DNA of 64,000 nucleotides, taken from assembly GCF_032854445.1 (NCBI RefSeq), contig NC_088300.1, positions 55,152,984-55,216,983 on the forward strand, given 5' to 3'. Source of the DNA: Liolophura sinensis (taxonomy: Eukaryota; Mollusca; Polyplacophora; Chitonida; Chitonidae). Below are positions 35,901 to 47,430 of this stretch, piece by piece. Within the stretch, counting starts at the first letter, position 1, and each line of letters opens with the position of its first letter. Below the pieces are notes generated by a model that was not told the origin of the DNA, did no database searches, and worked only from the letters and a program-made list of their open reading frames with translations. Both the position numbers and the translations under genes were made by a program.

Positions 35901-37483
35901 AGAGGCCTGTGTGAGTAAGTGTGAGTGCTTGGGGGTGGGGGAAAGAGGTATGCCTAGTACCAAGACCAAAATAGACAGTTCCTACAGACAGCTGGTCTCA
36001 ATCAGCTAATCACTTCAGTCAGCAATTCTGACCTCATTCTGCCTAACTGTCCTAACAAGACTCCCGTAACAACCCTCCCCTCAAAATGAGCCATTTTTTT
36101 TAGCAAGGGCTGAAGCAAAGCTACATGTACAATTGTATTACATTGCCAAACGTGTACAAGTACTACATACATGTATTACTGTTACAATTGTGTCACCATG
36201 TGGAAGTTGAAAAACAGTAATTAAATGTTGTGCAGTACATGGGCACTGAAAACGCCAGGTAGACCAAGCTTCAGAGAAACTATTCACTTAGTGGCAGAAG
36301 GGTTCCCTGCAATTGACAATTTATTATTGGTACCTGACAAGGAAAGTCTTCCCAATAAAACAGCATATAATAAGGCAGGTAAAGAGTAGAAAAGCACTTC
36401 CTCAGCCATTATAAAGCAACAAAGACTCATTTCAATCCACTCACCTGAGCACTGATTCCCAAACTCTGTTTTTACACCTGTCTGCCAAGAGCTAAGGTCA
36501 AGAGAGACCAATTTTCCAGGTCACTGGCCAAGACTGGACACAAATTGACAAATGCATACAGCCCTTCAGACTTCACCTAGACCCAATCTATCTCATTAGT
36601 TAGAAATGTCAGATCAAAGATATCTAATTATGTCAGCCTAGTGAATTTTCAAGAGTCATCTGCAATCCGATTCAGGCAAGGGACTTTGTCTTGAGCTGTG
36701 TCAAAGTTTGAAGTACAATGTCACAAGTCGGGGGACAGCTGGCCTACATGTCAGGAATAACACACCTGTAACACTTCATACCTCAGAACAAAAACCTAGC
36801 TTTGTTCTCAACACTAACACTTTGACTATCCTGATGACATATCTACCTTAACCACATGTAATTAAGACGTTAACCACTTGATAAACTCTGCAGATATACT
36901 TTACACCTACTACACACAATATTCAGGTGCAACTACAATTATGGCCATACTGTGAGGGAACCCAATATGTCACGTACAAATCTCTCAACAAGTAAACCAT
37001 GAACAAGACAGAGACATACGCGATGAAATAAAAAACTGCAAAAATACATATAGTCTATAATAAATAAGGAGTTTAAAAGCTAGCACTTACCATACTTTTA
37101 AGTTTTTCATTTAAACAATGATGATAAATTTAGCTGTAGTAATGAATATATTGACTTTATACTGGATGGAAGTAAATCATATTTTACGTACTATCTATGG
37201 TGCCCAGCTCACAGAATCTGTTCCCTAGCGCAAGGGCAATGCAGATGTTGAAATGATGGTGGCTCAAAGCATAATATATCTCCTCCTTTGGAACCTATCC
37301 AAAACCACTATTCACTTTTTCCCAATTCAATCAGTTTTCTTCGTGATGTGATCAAACTATGTGGTGTATCTGCATTCAATGCACACATGACTACTGCATA
37401 TTATATACACGTAAGCTCGTAAAAGTATCTTCCAGCAGTTGGAATGCTACATACATGAACATGTAATATAATTACACTACATT

Positions 37484-37556
37484 TATTTATTTATTGGATT
37501 GGTTGGTGTTTTATGCTGTACTCAAGAAGTTTTCACTTATACGACGGCCAGTATCA
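37484..37556 (-). mobile_element. SINE 3' fragment
   Basis: Only the last ~70 nt of the dispersed SINE remain: (AAAT)n tail plus 'cagcataaaacaccaacc' and 'ggccgtcgtataagtgaaaa' on the minus strand. Confidence 0.7.
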
Positions 37557-38538
37557 ATTACACAAGATATTACACCAAGTGATTGCCTTGAAAATTTTAG
37601 TGACTATTTTCTAGGTGTATAATTTTTAGTACTGAAATTTAATTATGCCATTGTTCTTTATATTTATTTATTTATATATTTTTCTTAAGATCAAACATTT
37701 TATTCCCATTTATTTTGTGTTAGCCATTAGTGTAGTAGTCAAGTAACTTTGGTCAATATTACATCACAGGAGCAATATGGGTCTAACCCATTTCTCCGAA
37801 GGGGTGTTTTTGAAAATGCCAGGCACCTATTTTCTAGTTTGAGATTATACTTATTAACATTACTGTATATTTGGATAAAAAGGTGAATGACATCGTATTA
37901 ATAGTAAAAGTAATCGACAAAGTCATGGATAATTGCTGTGGACTGATTTATGGATACCGGGCCAAATACAAGAACATTCTGATACCCTTTAGAGGTAACC
38001 AAATTACAACATACCCTAATGCTCCTAAACATTCCTTATATAAACTGATTTAGCAAAAATGTATAAGTAATATTAATGCTATGATTTGCTATAGGCCTAC
38101 AACACATTATTAAAGTTAAGATTTCTTAATAATTGAAAATATTTTAATCCAAGCCTACTAAAAGGGTGCTCAAATTATAAGGCTCTATTTGGTCTTCTCA
38201 ACTGCGTACCAATGAAAAAACAATATGTATACATACAACAACCTAACAGACAGTCTTCCAACACAAGTGACAGGTAACATCCCTTAGGCCATCGACATGT
38301 GATTCCCTGTTTTTCGTCAAAACATTTGGAAATTGGTACAGGCAGAGAAACAATTTTCGTTTTTTATATTAACAGTGTTTTCCTGACAATTTCTAGGAAA
38401 AAAACAAAAACAAATACTGGTAATATGTCCTGATGCTGACGGTAAAATGGTGTGCAGGTAGTGACAGGAAAGTAGTAATCTACTAGTAGTACTAATCAAT
38501 ATTAGCGTATTGATGAACGTGTTAAGATAACCTATGAA

Positions 38539-38803
38539 GGGGCCTTCGTGGCTCGGTTGGTTAGCATGCTAGAGAAATGTAATGACCCAGGAGCCTCTCA
38601 TCAATGTGGTCGTGATGAGTTCAAGTCCAGCTCATGCTGGCTTCCTCTCCGGTCGTATGTGGGAAGGAGCAACCTGCGGATGGTCGTAGGTTTCCCCCGG
38701 GCTCTGTTCGGTTTTTACCCACCATAAGGCTGGCCACCGTCGTATAAGTGAAATATTTTCGAGTTCGGCATACAACACTAATCAAATAAATAAATAAATA
38801 AAA
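38539..38803 (+). mobile_element. tRNA-derived SINE, full-length reference copy
   Basis: Full-length copy. The tRNA-like head has a good A box (TGGCTCGGTTGG) and B box (GAGTTCAAGTCC). A conserved body follows ('cagctcatgctggcttcctc', 'ggatggtcgtaggtttcccc', 'cgtcgtataagtgaaatatt') and a (AAAT)n tail. It is transcribable by RNA polymerase III in principle and mobilised by a LINE partner. At least seven other copies occur in the window. I recall close relatives in lophotrochozoan genomes. Confidence 0.85.
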
Positions 38804-40074
38804 GATAATGTATAACAAGTCTGGCAATGGGTTGAGCAAGTCTGAACATTTTCCCACACCAAACAAATGGTTCTGAACGAACCAAGAACGTGCGTTGTCT
38901 ACATGTTACAAAACGTGTGTTTGTGAACACTTTCCTTCTCATACTGCTCCAGATACTGAGGTTTTTCTTGGATTACTCTAACTGTGTTATCACTTTAGCT
39001 TGATTGCAGGTAAGTGGGTTAATAGACCCATCACAGAGACTTGACCTATATCCTGAAACTAGGTCACCTGATAAATGGCCTTGACGATCCTCTTATATTA
39101 CAAGATAGTGCTAAACAGCTTTCCATGGTGGTGAGGTAATACATTACAAGTTTAAAAATACTCTCCATTTTACACTGTACTGTATAAAACTTTCAATATA
39201 ATGGAAGTAAATTAGAGTTAATAACTTACCCTTAGGTCAAAATTGATCATTTCATTTTGATTAGACAATATATCCATGGAGTCATAGAATACCAATTTAA
39301 AGGTGTTAAATTAGTAGTATAAAAGTGTGGCTGAAACAACACTAATGTAATCCACAAAGGCAATTCCATCAAGCATTTGAACTGCACTTAATAATTCTCA
39401 TCCACAGTACACGCACCCAAAATAAAATAGTATCACAGAGTTGTCTCCCCTACCACACACACTCACACATTACATTCTTGCTTTAATACCAGGCTCTCCA
39501 CAAGAGTTTAAAAACAGATTGAGAGAAATTAAGTAATCAGGACTTAGTGATTTAGTTTTTTCTTGGAACAAAAATAAAGGAACATATAAGTTAAGAATCA
39601 CAATAAGAGTTGTGAAACCATAAACAAATGAGTAGGAAGCAGGATATATAATTTAACATAATGCAGATGAGTACACATATCTCACAACTTTGAAGATTCT
39701 CTGAGCAGCCAAGATGAATGCCAATTAATTTCCACATAAGAAGGGCAGCACATACTTGCATGACTGATTTTAATACCAGGAACAGCACCCGAGGACAAAA
39801 AACTAACATCATAATGGTACTGAGAGAAAAAAACATCCTCAATACCAATGTCACATTAAACTTTCCATAAATAATGCTTAATTTCATTTTTCACTAACTT
39901 ATCACTCTGCTGTACTAATTTCTGAGATTTACAGTCAATCACGCTGCTTTTCACCAATTAGTACCATTTTGCTCTACAGTTTGCCCAAGCGTGGTGATTA
40001 GTGGGTGAAAATTTCCATGAAATTATAGGCGATTTACCATAAATAATATTCAATGTAAAAAGTGGAAGGCTTAC

Positions 40075-40690
40075 CAGAGAATGGTTCCATGTCCTTATCT
40101 GACACGGTGTTGATACTGTCAGAGCTACTGCCACCACTCTGTTTCTCAGTGCTGTCACTGGAGGAGGAAGGGGTGCGACTCTTCCGTCTCATCACTACAT
40201 GGACACCATTGGGCAGAGTTTCAGCACTACCACTGTCTACAGCACCTTTATTAGGGACACCTGAGTCTGTGTCCATCTGGCTGTCCTTGTGTCTGTCCAT
40301 TGTCACCACGCTGGTGTCTCCAGTGACGGTGTTAGACGGACTCGTGGTGCTGGTGGTCTGGGATGTAGATGTGGATGGGCTTGATGAAGTTTGGCTTCTG
40401 GATGAAACAGTGGATGAAGTAGATGTGGAAGTACTGGATGACGTCATCACAGATGATGAAGTAGTGTATGTGGTGACTGGAGAGGTATGAGGGGAAGACG
40501 TTGTGGAGCTACCCTGTTCAGGTAGCGGTGCCCCATCCCTGCCCTCCTTGGGTTCAGGTTTAGACGGGGTCTCCTCAGACTGAGATTCTGTTTCCTGTTC
40601 AGACTCTTCCATTTCTGGGTCCCTCTCGGGAATACCTCCTAGTAGCGAGGGCTCCGTCAGCGTCTCAATGTCACGAGATTTTCTCTTATC
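40075..40690 (-). CDS. ANKS1A: ANKS1 window exon 12: KRKSRDIETL block and Ser/Thr-rich tract
   Basis: A 616-nt exon beginning DKRKSRDIETLTEPSLLGG, which resembles the KRKS block after the PPTPD segment in ANKS1. An acidic stretch (EMEESEQETESQSEETPS) follows, then about 70 residues almost entirely Ser and Thr, then VVMRRKSRTPSSSSDS. The Ser/Thr tract looks like a lineage-specific expansion. It ends in phase 1 at donor TCTG|GTAAGC and precedes the 25.2-kb intron. Acceptor tgttttacag. Confidence 0.87.
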
Positions 40691-41595
40691 CTGTAAAACA
40701 CAATGTGAAAATGTATGACAAACAGTTTTAAAGAAAGGAATAACAAACAAAAGACGATAATTGCAATTAATCAAAACAAAGCAGGCAATTATGTAATTAT
40801 GAATATTTGAAAAAATCAAATTCTGTAATCTGAGACCACCTAGGAAACAATTAAACATCGATTTAACGGAAACTGTATATCAAGCAATCTGCAGCTCTTA
40901 TTTCCTGGGAATGAATCCATTGTGTTATCACATGATCATCAGCAGACACACATCCAGCTGGGATAACTGCACAGAAGATTTCCCTAAACACCTGTTAGCC
41001 CACACAATAGCAGCATCCCTAGCCCAGCGCACTGTCGCCTTTGTCAACCTTTGTGTTACCTCTCCAGCAAATATCACCAATGAACAGCCAAAAAAACAAT
41101 GAGGTTTTTTTTTTAAAGAGTCTGGCCAGCTGAGTTGGTGTATTGATTATGATGAGTGAGTACTGGTGTGGGGAGACAGGCTGTGAGATGGGTGAGTCAC
41201 CTCAGTCATAGACAGCAGGCCACCAGGCCATAACAGCCTGACATTTAAATACTGCCTGGCTACAACACTCATGCCCCAGACAAAATTCAACATTCCATGA
41301 TCTTAATAAGCTAGCCCCTGGCCAATAATGCCCTCAGTGGTGTTCATTTACCCAGACAGCCCAGACTAAAGAGCACAATAATCGGCTACATAAACAAGCA
41401 CATTACAAGCATTTGGCAGGAAGTTGAATAAAATACATGTGACCCAGAGGTTGAAAGGCTTCTTTTGGCTCCAGGGCCTACCATCAACTTATTGACTATT
41501 TTGGCAAATAAGCATATACAATAACACACACAAAGCCCACAGCTATTCACCCAACATGTACATTCACAGTACTACAGATTTAGCTCAGATTCCAG

Positions 41596-41726
41596 GAAGT
41601 TTTATATTCTAGCCGACACCTGCTAATTGCTTTAGATGGATGTATGCAAATTACTAAAAACTACTATACTCTAACAGACACCTGCTAATTGTTTTAGTTA
41701 AATGCTATGCAAATTATTAAAAAATA
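41596..41726 (+). repeat. ~65-bp direct duplication
   Basis: Two neighbouring copies share 'gacacctgctaattg', 'ttttag' and 'atgcaaatta-taaaaa', roughly 65 bp apart. Function none visible. Confidence 0.6.
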
Positions 41727-42014
41727 GCAGTTCAGATTTACACAAATGAAGTGGACTGACAAACAGGCTGAGCCTATATAAATGTCTCTCCAAACGTAAA
41801 ACTATGATGTGCAAATCCAGTTATTAAAATTTATCATATACAACAATCAATCAACAAACTAACAAAAACACTACATTTATGAACACTATTCAGAACTTAA
41901 TAACTCAACTGGCTATGTAAAACAAGCCAACAGAAAACAAAATCCCAAATGTGTGCTTCATCACTTTGGCAGAGAGCTACACAACATTACATGAAAGTGA
42001 AAGTACATGTATAT

Positions 42015-42405
42015 GTGTAACAGGGCAGCTTTCTTGTGCTTATACTAGCAGTAGAGAATGAGAATTTCCCTTCAGCTCAGTTGGTAGAGTGCAGGACTTC
42101 GGTTGCAGGGACCCGAGTTCAAATCATGATGTGACCAACACAGTGAAATCCTTCAACCTTTATACTGGTGCTGTGACCTAACAGGTTCCAAGAAGCGTGG
42201 AGCTCTGGGCCTGTGAAAGTAGGTGTGTCTTGGGAGAGGGAAGGATTTAAATTGGGAGCTGTGTAACGAGGCAGCTTTCCAGTGTTTATACTAGCAGTAG
42301 CTAGTGGGAATTTCCCTTTAGCTCAGTTGGTAGAATGATGCACATCGGTTGCAGAGACCCGAGTTCGAATCCTGGTGTGACCCACATAGTGAAATCATTC
42401 AATGA
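42015..42405 (+). mobile_element. Tandem pair of tRNA-derived SINE-like units
   Basis: Two units 246 bp apart each start gtgtaac-x2-ggcagcttt and share 'tatactagcagtag'. The tRNA-like heads are at 42064-42135 and 42310-42382. The second has perfect-looking A (TAGCTCAGTTGG) and B (GAGTTCGAATCC) boxes. Neither head forms an acceptor stem, so they are SINE parts, not tRNA genes. The second unit stops after the head. Confidence 0.6.
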
Positions 42406-42598
42406 ATTATTCCATGAAGATATATGCACGTGTACAAGTATTTAAAGGAAAATTGAAATGTATTATTTCTTATGATTTGCAGTTTAGGATGTGTGCTAAC
42501 ACATAAAAGTACAAAAGAGCTTCTCCGCTTTCTTCTTGTGGTGTAAAAATACCTTCAAACTACAGTTGTCAATGCAGAAATTAAGTGACCTGCTGTGA

Positions 42599-42606
42599 TG
42601 ACGTCA
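42599..42606. promoter_or_regulatory. CRE palindrome TGACGTCA (site 1 of a pair)
   Basis: Perfect 8-bp CREB/ATF consensus in the intron between exons 11 and 12, 83 bp from a second perfect copy at 42682. Chance expectation is about one per 64 kb or less in this CpG-poor DNA, so the pairing is suggestive only. Confidence 0.35.
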
Positions 42607-42681
42607 ATAGTGATAGCTGTCTAAACAACTCTGTGGGAGAGAGGAGACTGCATGGGGATACTTAACCAATAAACTGATGGC

Positions 42682-42689
42682 TGACGTCA
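42682..42689. promoter_or_regulatory. CRE palindrome TGACGTCA (site 2 of a pair)
   Basis: Second perfect CRE, see 42599. Other exact copies lie at 9485-9492 (intron 16-17) and 40439-40446 (inside coding exon 12). Confidence 0.35.
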
Positions 42690-43149
42690 TTTCCACAAAT
42701 TTCTTATCATTAATAACATGCACAGAATAAACAGATATATGAAATTTATATAAGAAATAAAATATGTCTTAAAATGGAATTCTTTAAATTTTTTTGGAAT
42801 AACTTTCTTCATATCCCTTAAAACCATAATCTTTGTTTTAGATATTCTTATGTGTAGTCAGAAGCACATTTCTGACATTATAATGCAACCCAGATTGATA
42901 CATTATTCTTTAAATTGAAGTTTTTCTATCACTCAAACAAAACAGATATATTTTCATCTTAGTAAATTATTACTGCTAGCATGTAAGCTGCATCTTCATA
43001 TATAAAAAAGGTGGAAGACAAGAGCCTGCCTGTACAAATGATTTTTACATGTTGCTAAAAAGAACTTTAATTCCCCCATCTACTAGGTTATCGCTGCCCT
43101 TACACTCTTAATTTCTGACAACATATACAGGTGGCCTATACTAATATAT

Positions 43150-43215
43150 TTGTTTATGTATTAATTTATTCAAGTTGGTGTTCAACGTGCTACTCAAGAA
43201 GTTTTACATCATGGG
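43150..43215 (-). mobile_element. SINE 3' fragment, strongly diverged
   Basis: Minus-strand remnant with 'acttcttgagtagcacgttg' and 'aacaccaacttgaataaatt' followed by an A/T tail. It matches the end of the 38539-38803 SINE at low identity. Confidence 0.55.
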
Positions 43216-44039
43216 AGGTTAGTTAATAATCTATGGACAACACTGATCCAGTGAAAGGAGTTAAAACCTATTGCCACAGCATGCAGCTTAAAGGCACCAA
43301 AAACATAAATAAATAACATTACAAACAAATGAAGAAACAAACAACAACAAAAAAAATACCGTAAGAATTAAATGACTCGCATGTACGTGTATAGTAACAA
43401 GTATCATAACATTCAACTTAAGATTTATCAATATACAGCAGCAAGAACAACAAAATTTGTTTTTAGATACACCAAGATGTTATCTTTATGCTTGTCTACA
43501 AGATAGATGTAACAACTCTCTTGTAAATACTAATAACCATGAAAAAGCCCTGCGCAGGGGAGATAACTTTACTTGATCAATGAAAACAGTGTTTCTTCAG
43601 AAATATATTACCACAGCTTTTAACCTGAGTGGAATCTGACCAATGGTCTGATATGAAGCTCGTCATTTAGATAAAGCACAATAAGTGCTGCTGTGTCCTA
43701 TTTAAGTCTATATGCACCTTAACTTTCCCACGGATTTTGAGGGGCTGGGGCAGTACAGTACCTTGAAGTAGGCAAATGCTGGGATATTAGGAGTGATTTA
43801 ACTACATGAAGCATGCATGCAATTTATGCATCTCTTTTTTGTCACCACTCTTGGTATGAAACTGCATTGGCTTAACTGGCACAACGTACATGCATGTTTA
43901 CAAAAGGTTGGGTAACTAGCACACTGGATAGCAGTTTCATGATTTGTTTTCCTCATATATATGCAGCAATACAACCAGATATGCCTAATAACACCAGAAA
44001 TAACTGCATGTATTTAGACTATTTCATTTTTCCAAAACT

Positions 44040-44230
44040 GCGAGAGGAAATAGGTTAGATCCCTGGGGAAACCCACAATCTCCCGCAGATTCCTGGCAGA
44101 CCTTCCTACATACGGCTGGAGAGGAAGCCAGCATGAGCTGGACTTGAACTCACAGCAACCACACTGGTGAGAGGCTCCTGGTACATTGTGCCTCATTGGC
44201 AAGCTAACCACCTCATTCCAGGAGGCCCCT
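44040..44230 (-). mobile_element. SINE 5' part (head and body), tail missing
   Basis: Minus-strand copy starting ggggcctcctgg, with tRNA-like head, 'gaggcacaatgtaccaggag', 'gttcaagtccagctcatgct' and the body to about 44040. Its 5' end directly abuts the 62-bp tandem array that begins at 44232. Confidence 0.8.
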
Positions 44231-44231
44231 T

Positions 44232-44742
44232 ATAACTACACGTAGATTATAAACTAAACACACAGCATAACCTCATCATAACTACAATGTAGATACACCA
44301 CACAACATAATTTAACTAGACACACAGCGTAACCTCATCATAACTACAATGTAGATACACCACACAACATAATTTAACTAGACACACAGCGTAACCTCAT
44401 CATAACTACAATGTAGATACACCACACAACATAATTTAACTAGACACACAGCGTAACCTCATCATAACTACAATGTAGATACACCACACAACATAATTTA
44501 ACTAGACACACAGCGTAACCTCATCATAACTACAATGTAGTTACACCACACAACATAATTTAACTAGACACACAGCGTAACCTCATCATAACTACAATGT
44601 AGATACACCACACAACATAATTTAACTAGACACACAGCGTAACCTCATCATAACTACAATGTAGATACACCACACAACATAATTTAACTAGACACACAGC
44701 GCAACCTCATCATAACTACAATGTAGATACACCACATAAAAT
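44232..44742 (+). repeat. 62-bp tandem array, near-identical units
   Basis: About eight copies of a 62-bp unit containing 'tagacacacagcgtaacctc' and 'ctacaatgtagatacaccac'. Internal units differ at only one or two positions; the first and last are more diverged, the normal edge effect. It abuts a SINE head at 44230 and ends about 80 bp from exon 11. Confidence 0.92.
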
Positions 44743-44819
44743 AATAAGAGCAACTCCCATGAATGGGTTTATGCTTTAGTGCACGCAGAGAACTTAACAG
44801 ATGTGATTCCACTACTCAC

Positions 44820-45004
44820 CATGGGGTTGATGCGCTCGTGAATCCCCAGGACAGCGGTGTGGGGTGAGGGAGGGGGGTGGTCAGGGGTAGGGGGCTGAGA
44901 GTAACCTGTGGGGGTCAGGGGTATTTCCTGACTTAATAGCCGACATCTGACATTGTCGAATTCCAGGGAGGGAGGCCTGGAGTCTCGACCAGATCCTACA
45001 GAAT
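44820..45004 (-). CDS. ANKS1A: ANKS1 window exon 11: conserved PPTPDHPPP segment
   Basis: A 185-nt exon (phase 1 in, 0 out) containing QPPTPDHPPPSPHTAVLGIH followed by ERINPM. The PPTPDxPPPSP block is a hallmark of the ANKS1 linker and gives a strong orthology anchor. Its C-rich coding makes the plus strand here G-rich (runs of 4-6 G at 44861-44894). Acceptor gtcttgcag; donor CCATG|GTGAGT. Confidence 0.9.
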
Positions 45005-45293
45005 CTGCAAGACAGAAAACAGCTCAGTCAGACACTGTAACTGCATCCCCACCCATACAATTGTTTTCCTGTGCCTCTTGTAATGTTCTATGCAGGTGCT
45101 AATGAGGAGGCAAAGTTTTCAATCCCCTGAGATGCCACTAATGTAAAGCAGAATGTTAAAACTTGATAGTTCATGTATCACAATGTCTTAAATGTTACAA
45201 TGTATCAGTTTCTTTAATGTGATACCATATTGATGATGTTGGAAGGAATGTTTAACACCATTAAAATCGCATACTGATCAAGAAAAACATTAC

Positions 45294-45861
45294 CTCTTGT
45301 TTCCTCACTACTGGTGGAACTTTTATTATTCCTCATGTTCACTGGTTGCTTTTCAGACGTTACACTGCTGCATTCAGATTTATCTCCCTTGTAATCAGTC
45401 CCAGTCTGACCACCAGGAGAAACTGTCTCTTCACCAGTTCCTTTCTCTCCTCTGTCTTTACTATCACCTGACTGAACAACAGGAGGAATGTTTTCCTTGG
45501 AATCATTTGTTGTGTCAACATCAGTTTTTTCCAGAGTCTGCTGTATGTTGGAGAGTGTCTTGTCAGCAGCTTGTAACAAATTTCCATAGAGAGTGTCTTC
45601 ATGTGGGGATAGAGAGCCATGACTGTCCTCAGTTTTATCACACTTATTTGATACGTCAGACACACGGTTCATCTGTTCATACACAGTCCCATCCTCAGCA
45701 GGTTGTGTTGTGTGTTGCGTGTGAACAGGAGCAGACTCTGTCTGACAGATTGATTCACTGGCTATCACAGTCTGTTTTTCTGATTGGTCAGCTTCAGCAT
45801 AACTACGAAAATGTGTTGATGATTGGTCAGCTCTCGGGCCTTTCTTACGTGGAGGTTTTCC
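45294..45861 (-). CDS. ANKS1A: ANKS1 window exon 10: long acidic/polar linker with YEQM motif
   Basis: A 568-nt exon opening with a basic patch (GKPPRKKGPRADQ, possibly a nuclear-localisation-like cluster) and continuing as a Ser/Thr/Glu/Asp/Gln-rich, probably disordered segment. VYEQM at 45670-45681 is a second YxxM motif; YGNLL follows later. A 196-codon open frame on the opposite strand is only its shadow. Acceptor tgttgcag, donor AGAG|GTAATG. This region varies greatly within the family, so assignment rests on splice sites and frame continuity. Confidence 0.85.
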
Positions 45862-46253
45862 CTGCAACACAACATGATTTAAGATGACCATGTATGGGGG
45901 CTATTTTATTTTTACCAAATTCTACAATATTACTTTATATGTCATATTAAGTACCAAGCAGTATACTTAACAAAGATTTTAACATGAAAAAACAAAAAAA
46001 GCACAGCATATTCAATGAAATTTGAGAAAACACTAGGTTTTCCAAATTTAAATTTTAAGAACATAATCAATTTACATATGTAAAAGATATAAGCTGATAT
46101 GGTAGTTCTGGTCTGTCAGAAAGTTTTACTGAAAGTTTATCTTCTAACAATATTGATTCACATTTAAACAGTTACATTCTATCATACTTTTATAGGTTTA
46201 CACACGTGATAAGAAACAGCAGTAATTTGTACGCATATAATCACTAAACTCAC

Positions 46254-46342
46254 AGGAGTTTTTGCAAGGGCGTCCGAAGATCTATTTCCCATTTCCATAT
46301 AACTAGGAGATGTTTCACGAGTGCCCCTCATCACTGTTAGTT
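46254..46342 (-). CDS. ANKS1A: ANKS1 window exon 9: linker with YMEM motif
   Basis: An 89-nt exon (phase 1 in, 0 out) encoding LTVMRGTRETSPSYMEMGN and further residues. SYMEM at 46290-46301 is a YxxM sequence of the type bound by the SH2 domains of PI3-kinase p85 when phosphorylated. Acceptor tgtttcag, donor CTCCT|GTGAGT. Confidence 0.85.
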
Positions 46343-46841
46343 CTGAAACAACAGTCATACAGATCTACAACCATGTAAGCACAACAGCAACCAAAAACAC
46401 CAAAAACTGCTATTACAAGTTAAGTAATGAACTAGCATTTGCATATCGTAACACATGGTTAGTTGACAAAATTCATATAAAAAATCTTGTTAATCTATGA
46501 AGATCAGGGAAATACTTCCTTCTTGTGTGACCAAGTAAGTTCAAAGACATTCTGCATCTTGACAGAAAAATTTTATGATTACATCTTTTCAAAAATTTTA
46601 AAGCACAGGTGAACACTTTCCAATTCTGGCAATACAGTAGCAGTAGTTTTCAGAAAAGTATACATTCTACTAAAATCAGAATTATTTCCCATGAAACAAT
46701 TTCCATAAAAGATGGATTAAATTACAAAGTTTTAATATTGTTATGAAATATCAATGATGAAATAGCATGGCTATGTTAAAACTTGTGTAACTTCAAGGCA
46801 ACACAATATGTTAGAGAGATGTTAGATATGTGAAGACTCAC

Positions 46842-46912
46842 CTGTGCCCTTAGGGGGAGAGCCTGGGGGTGTCCTCATAGAGGAGTTCCGTGGAGGAAGA
46901 GGAGGGGCAGGG
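46842..46912 (-). CDS. ANKS1A: ANKS1 window exon 8: proline-rich linker
   Basis: A 71-nt exon coding for PAPPLPPRNSSMRTPPGSPP and a few more residues. PPLPPRN fits a class II SH3-binding pattern (PxxPxR), so an SH3 partner is possible. Acceptor ctctgcag, donor ACAG|GTGAGT; phases join the neighbours without a stop. Confidence 0.85.
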
Positions 46913-47430
46913 CTGCAGAGGTAAACATGTGAAATAACATGAAGTGAAAAGTATATTTTACATACATGTATATGTAATTATTCTAATCAAAACTCTCTTT
47001 GAAGCATGTGAAACTGTGAGCATACATGCATATGGCGAATAATGAAAAATTTGTAGCTGAGAAATTTTATGACTTTTGTCAATGTTGAATGAGGTGTTTA
47101 AAGAGTATGGAACATTGCAAAGTTCCACAGAGTCAAAAGACTCACGTGATGTGTGGCCTTGTGAATACATGTATCGGAATGCAACAGAAAGTAATGATCT
47201 GCTATAAAGCTCTTTCTCTCACATGGTGACAACATATATACCATGTATTTCACTTATCAACATTTCACATGTTTGCCGATAGGCCCTTAGAGCTTGGTCA
47301 AGACCAATAAAATTGTTCTGTTCCAAATAATTTTCTTTCTTTAAAACATGCTATCCAATTAAATTGTGAAAAGAATTGGGGAAGAAATACATGCACATGG
47401 TATATTATAATTCTATAAAATCTTGCGCAC

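Larger units (their letters stand above)
14836..40074 (-). other. 25.2-kb intron between exons 12 and 13
   Basis: Contains the 38-bp array (17969), the SINE tail (19015), the hAT element (19140-22843), a tRNA-like head (26860), the 37-bp minisatellite (28543), the foldback element (29579), the candidate microexon (32813) and SINEs at 37484 and 38539. Exon-like but unassigned stretches occur at 17678-17860 and 26119-26376. Between these (15-17.9 kb, 22.9-26 kb, 29.8-37.4 kb) I recognise only AT-rich unique sequence and microsatellites. Confidence 0.7.
40691..44819 (-). other. 4.1-kb intron between exons 11 and 12
   Basis: Holds the ~65-bp duplication, the SINE-like tandem pair, the CRE pair, a decayed SINE, a SINE 5' part and the 62-bp array that reaches close to the exon 11 donor. 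Confidence 0.7.

Noticed and set aside
40062-40490. 142-codon plus-strand frame rich in Val/Asp/Leu
   Set aside because: Antisense of the Ser/Thr-rich tract of ANKS1 exon 12.
42310-42382. Possible tRNA gene
   Set aside because: A and B boxes are good, but the two ends (ttccctt and gtgtgacc) cannot pair as an acceptor stem, and a homologous unit lies 246 bp upstream; a SINE head explains it.
45297-45887. 196-codon plus-strand frame
   Set aside because: Exact antisense of ANKS1 exon 10, whose splice sites and phases fit the gene.
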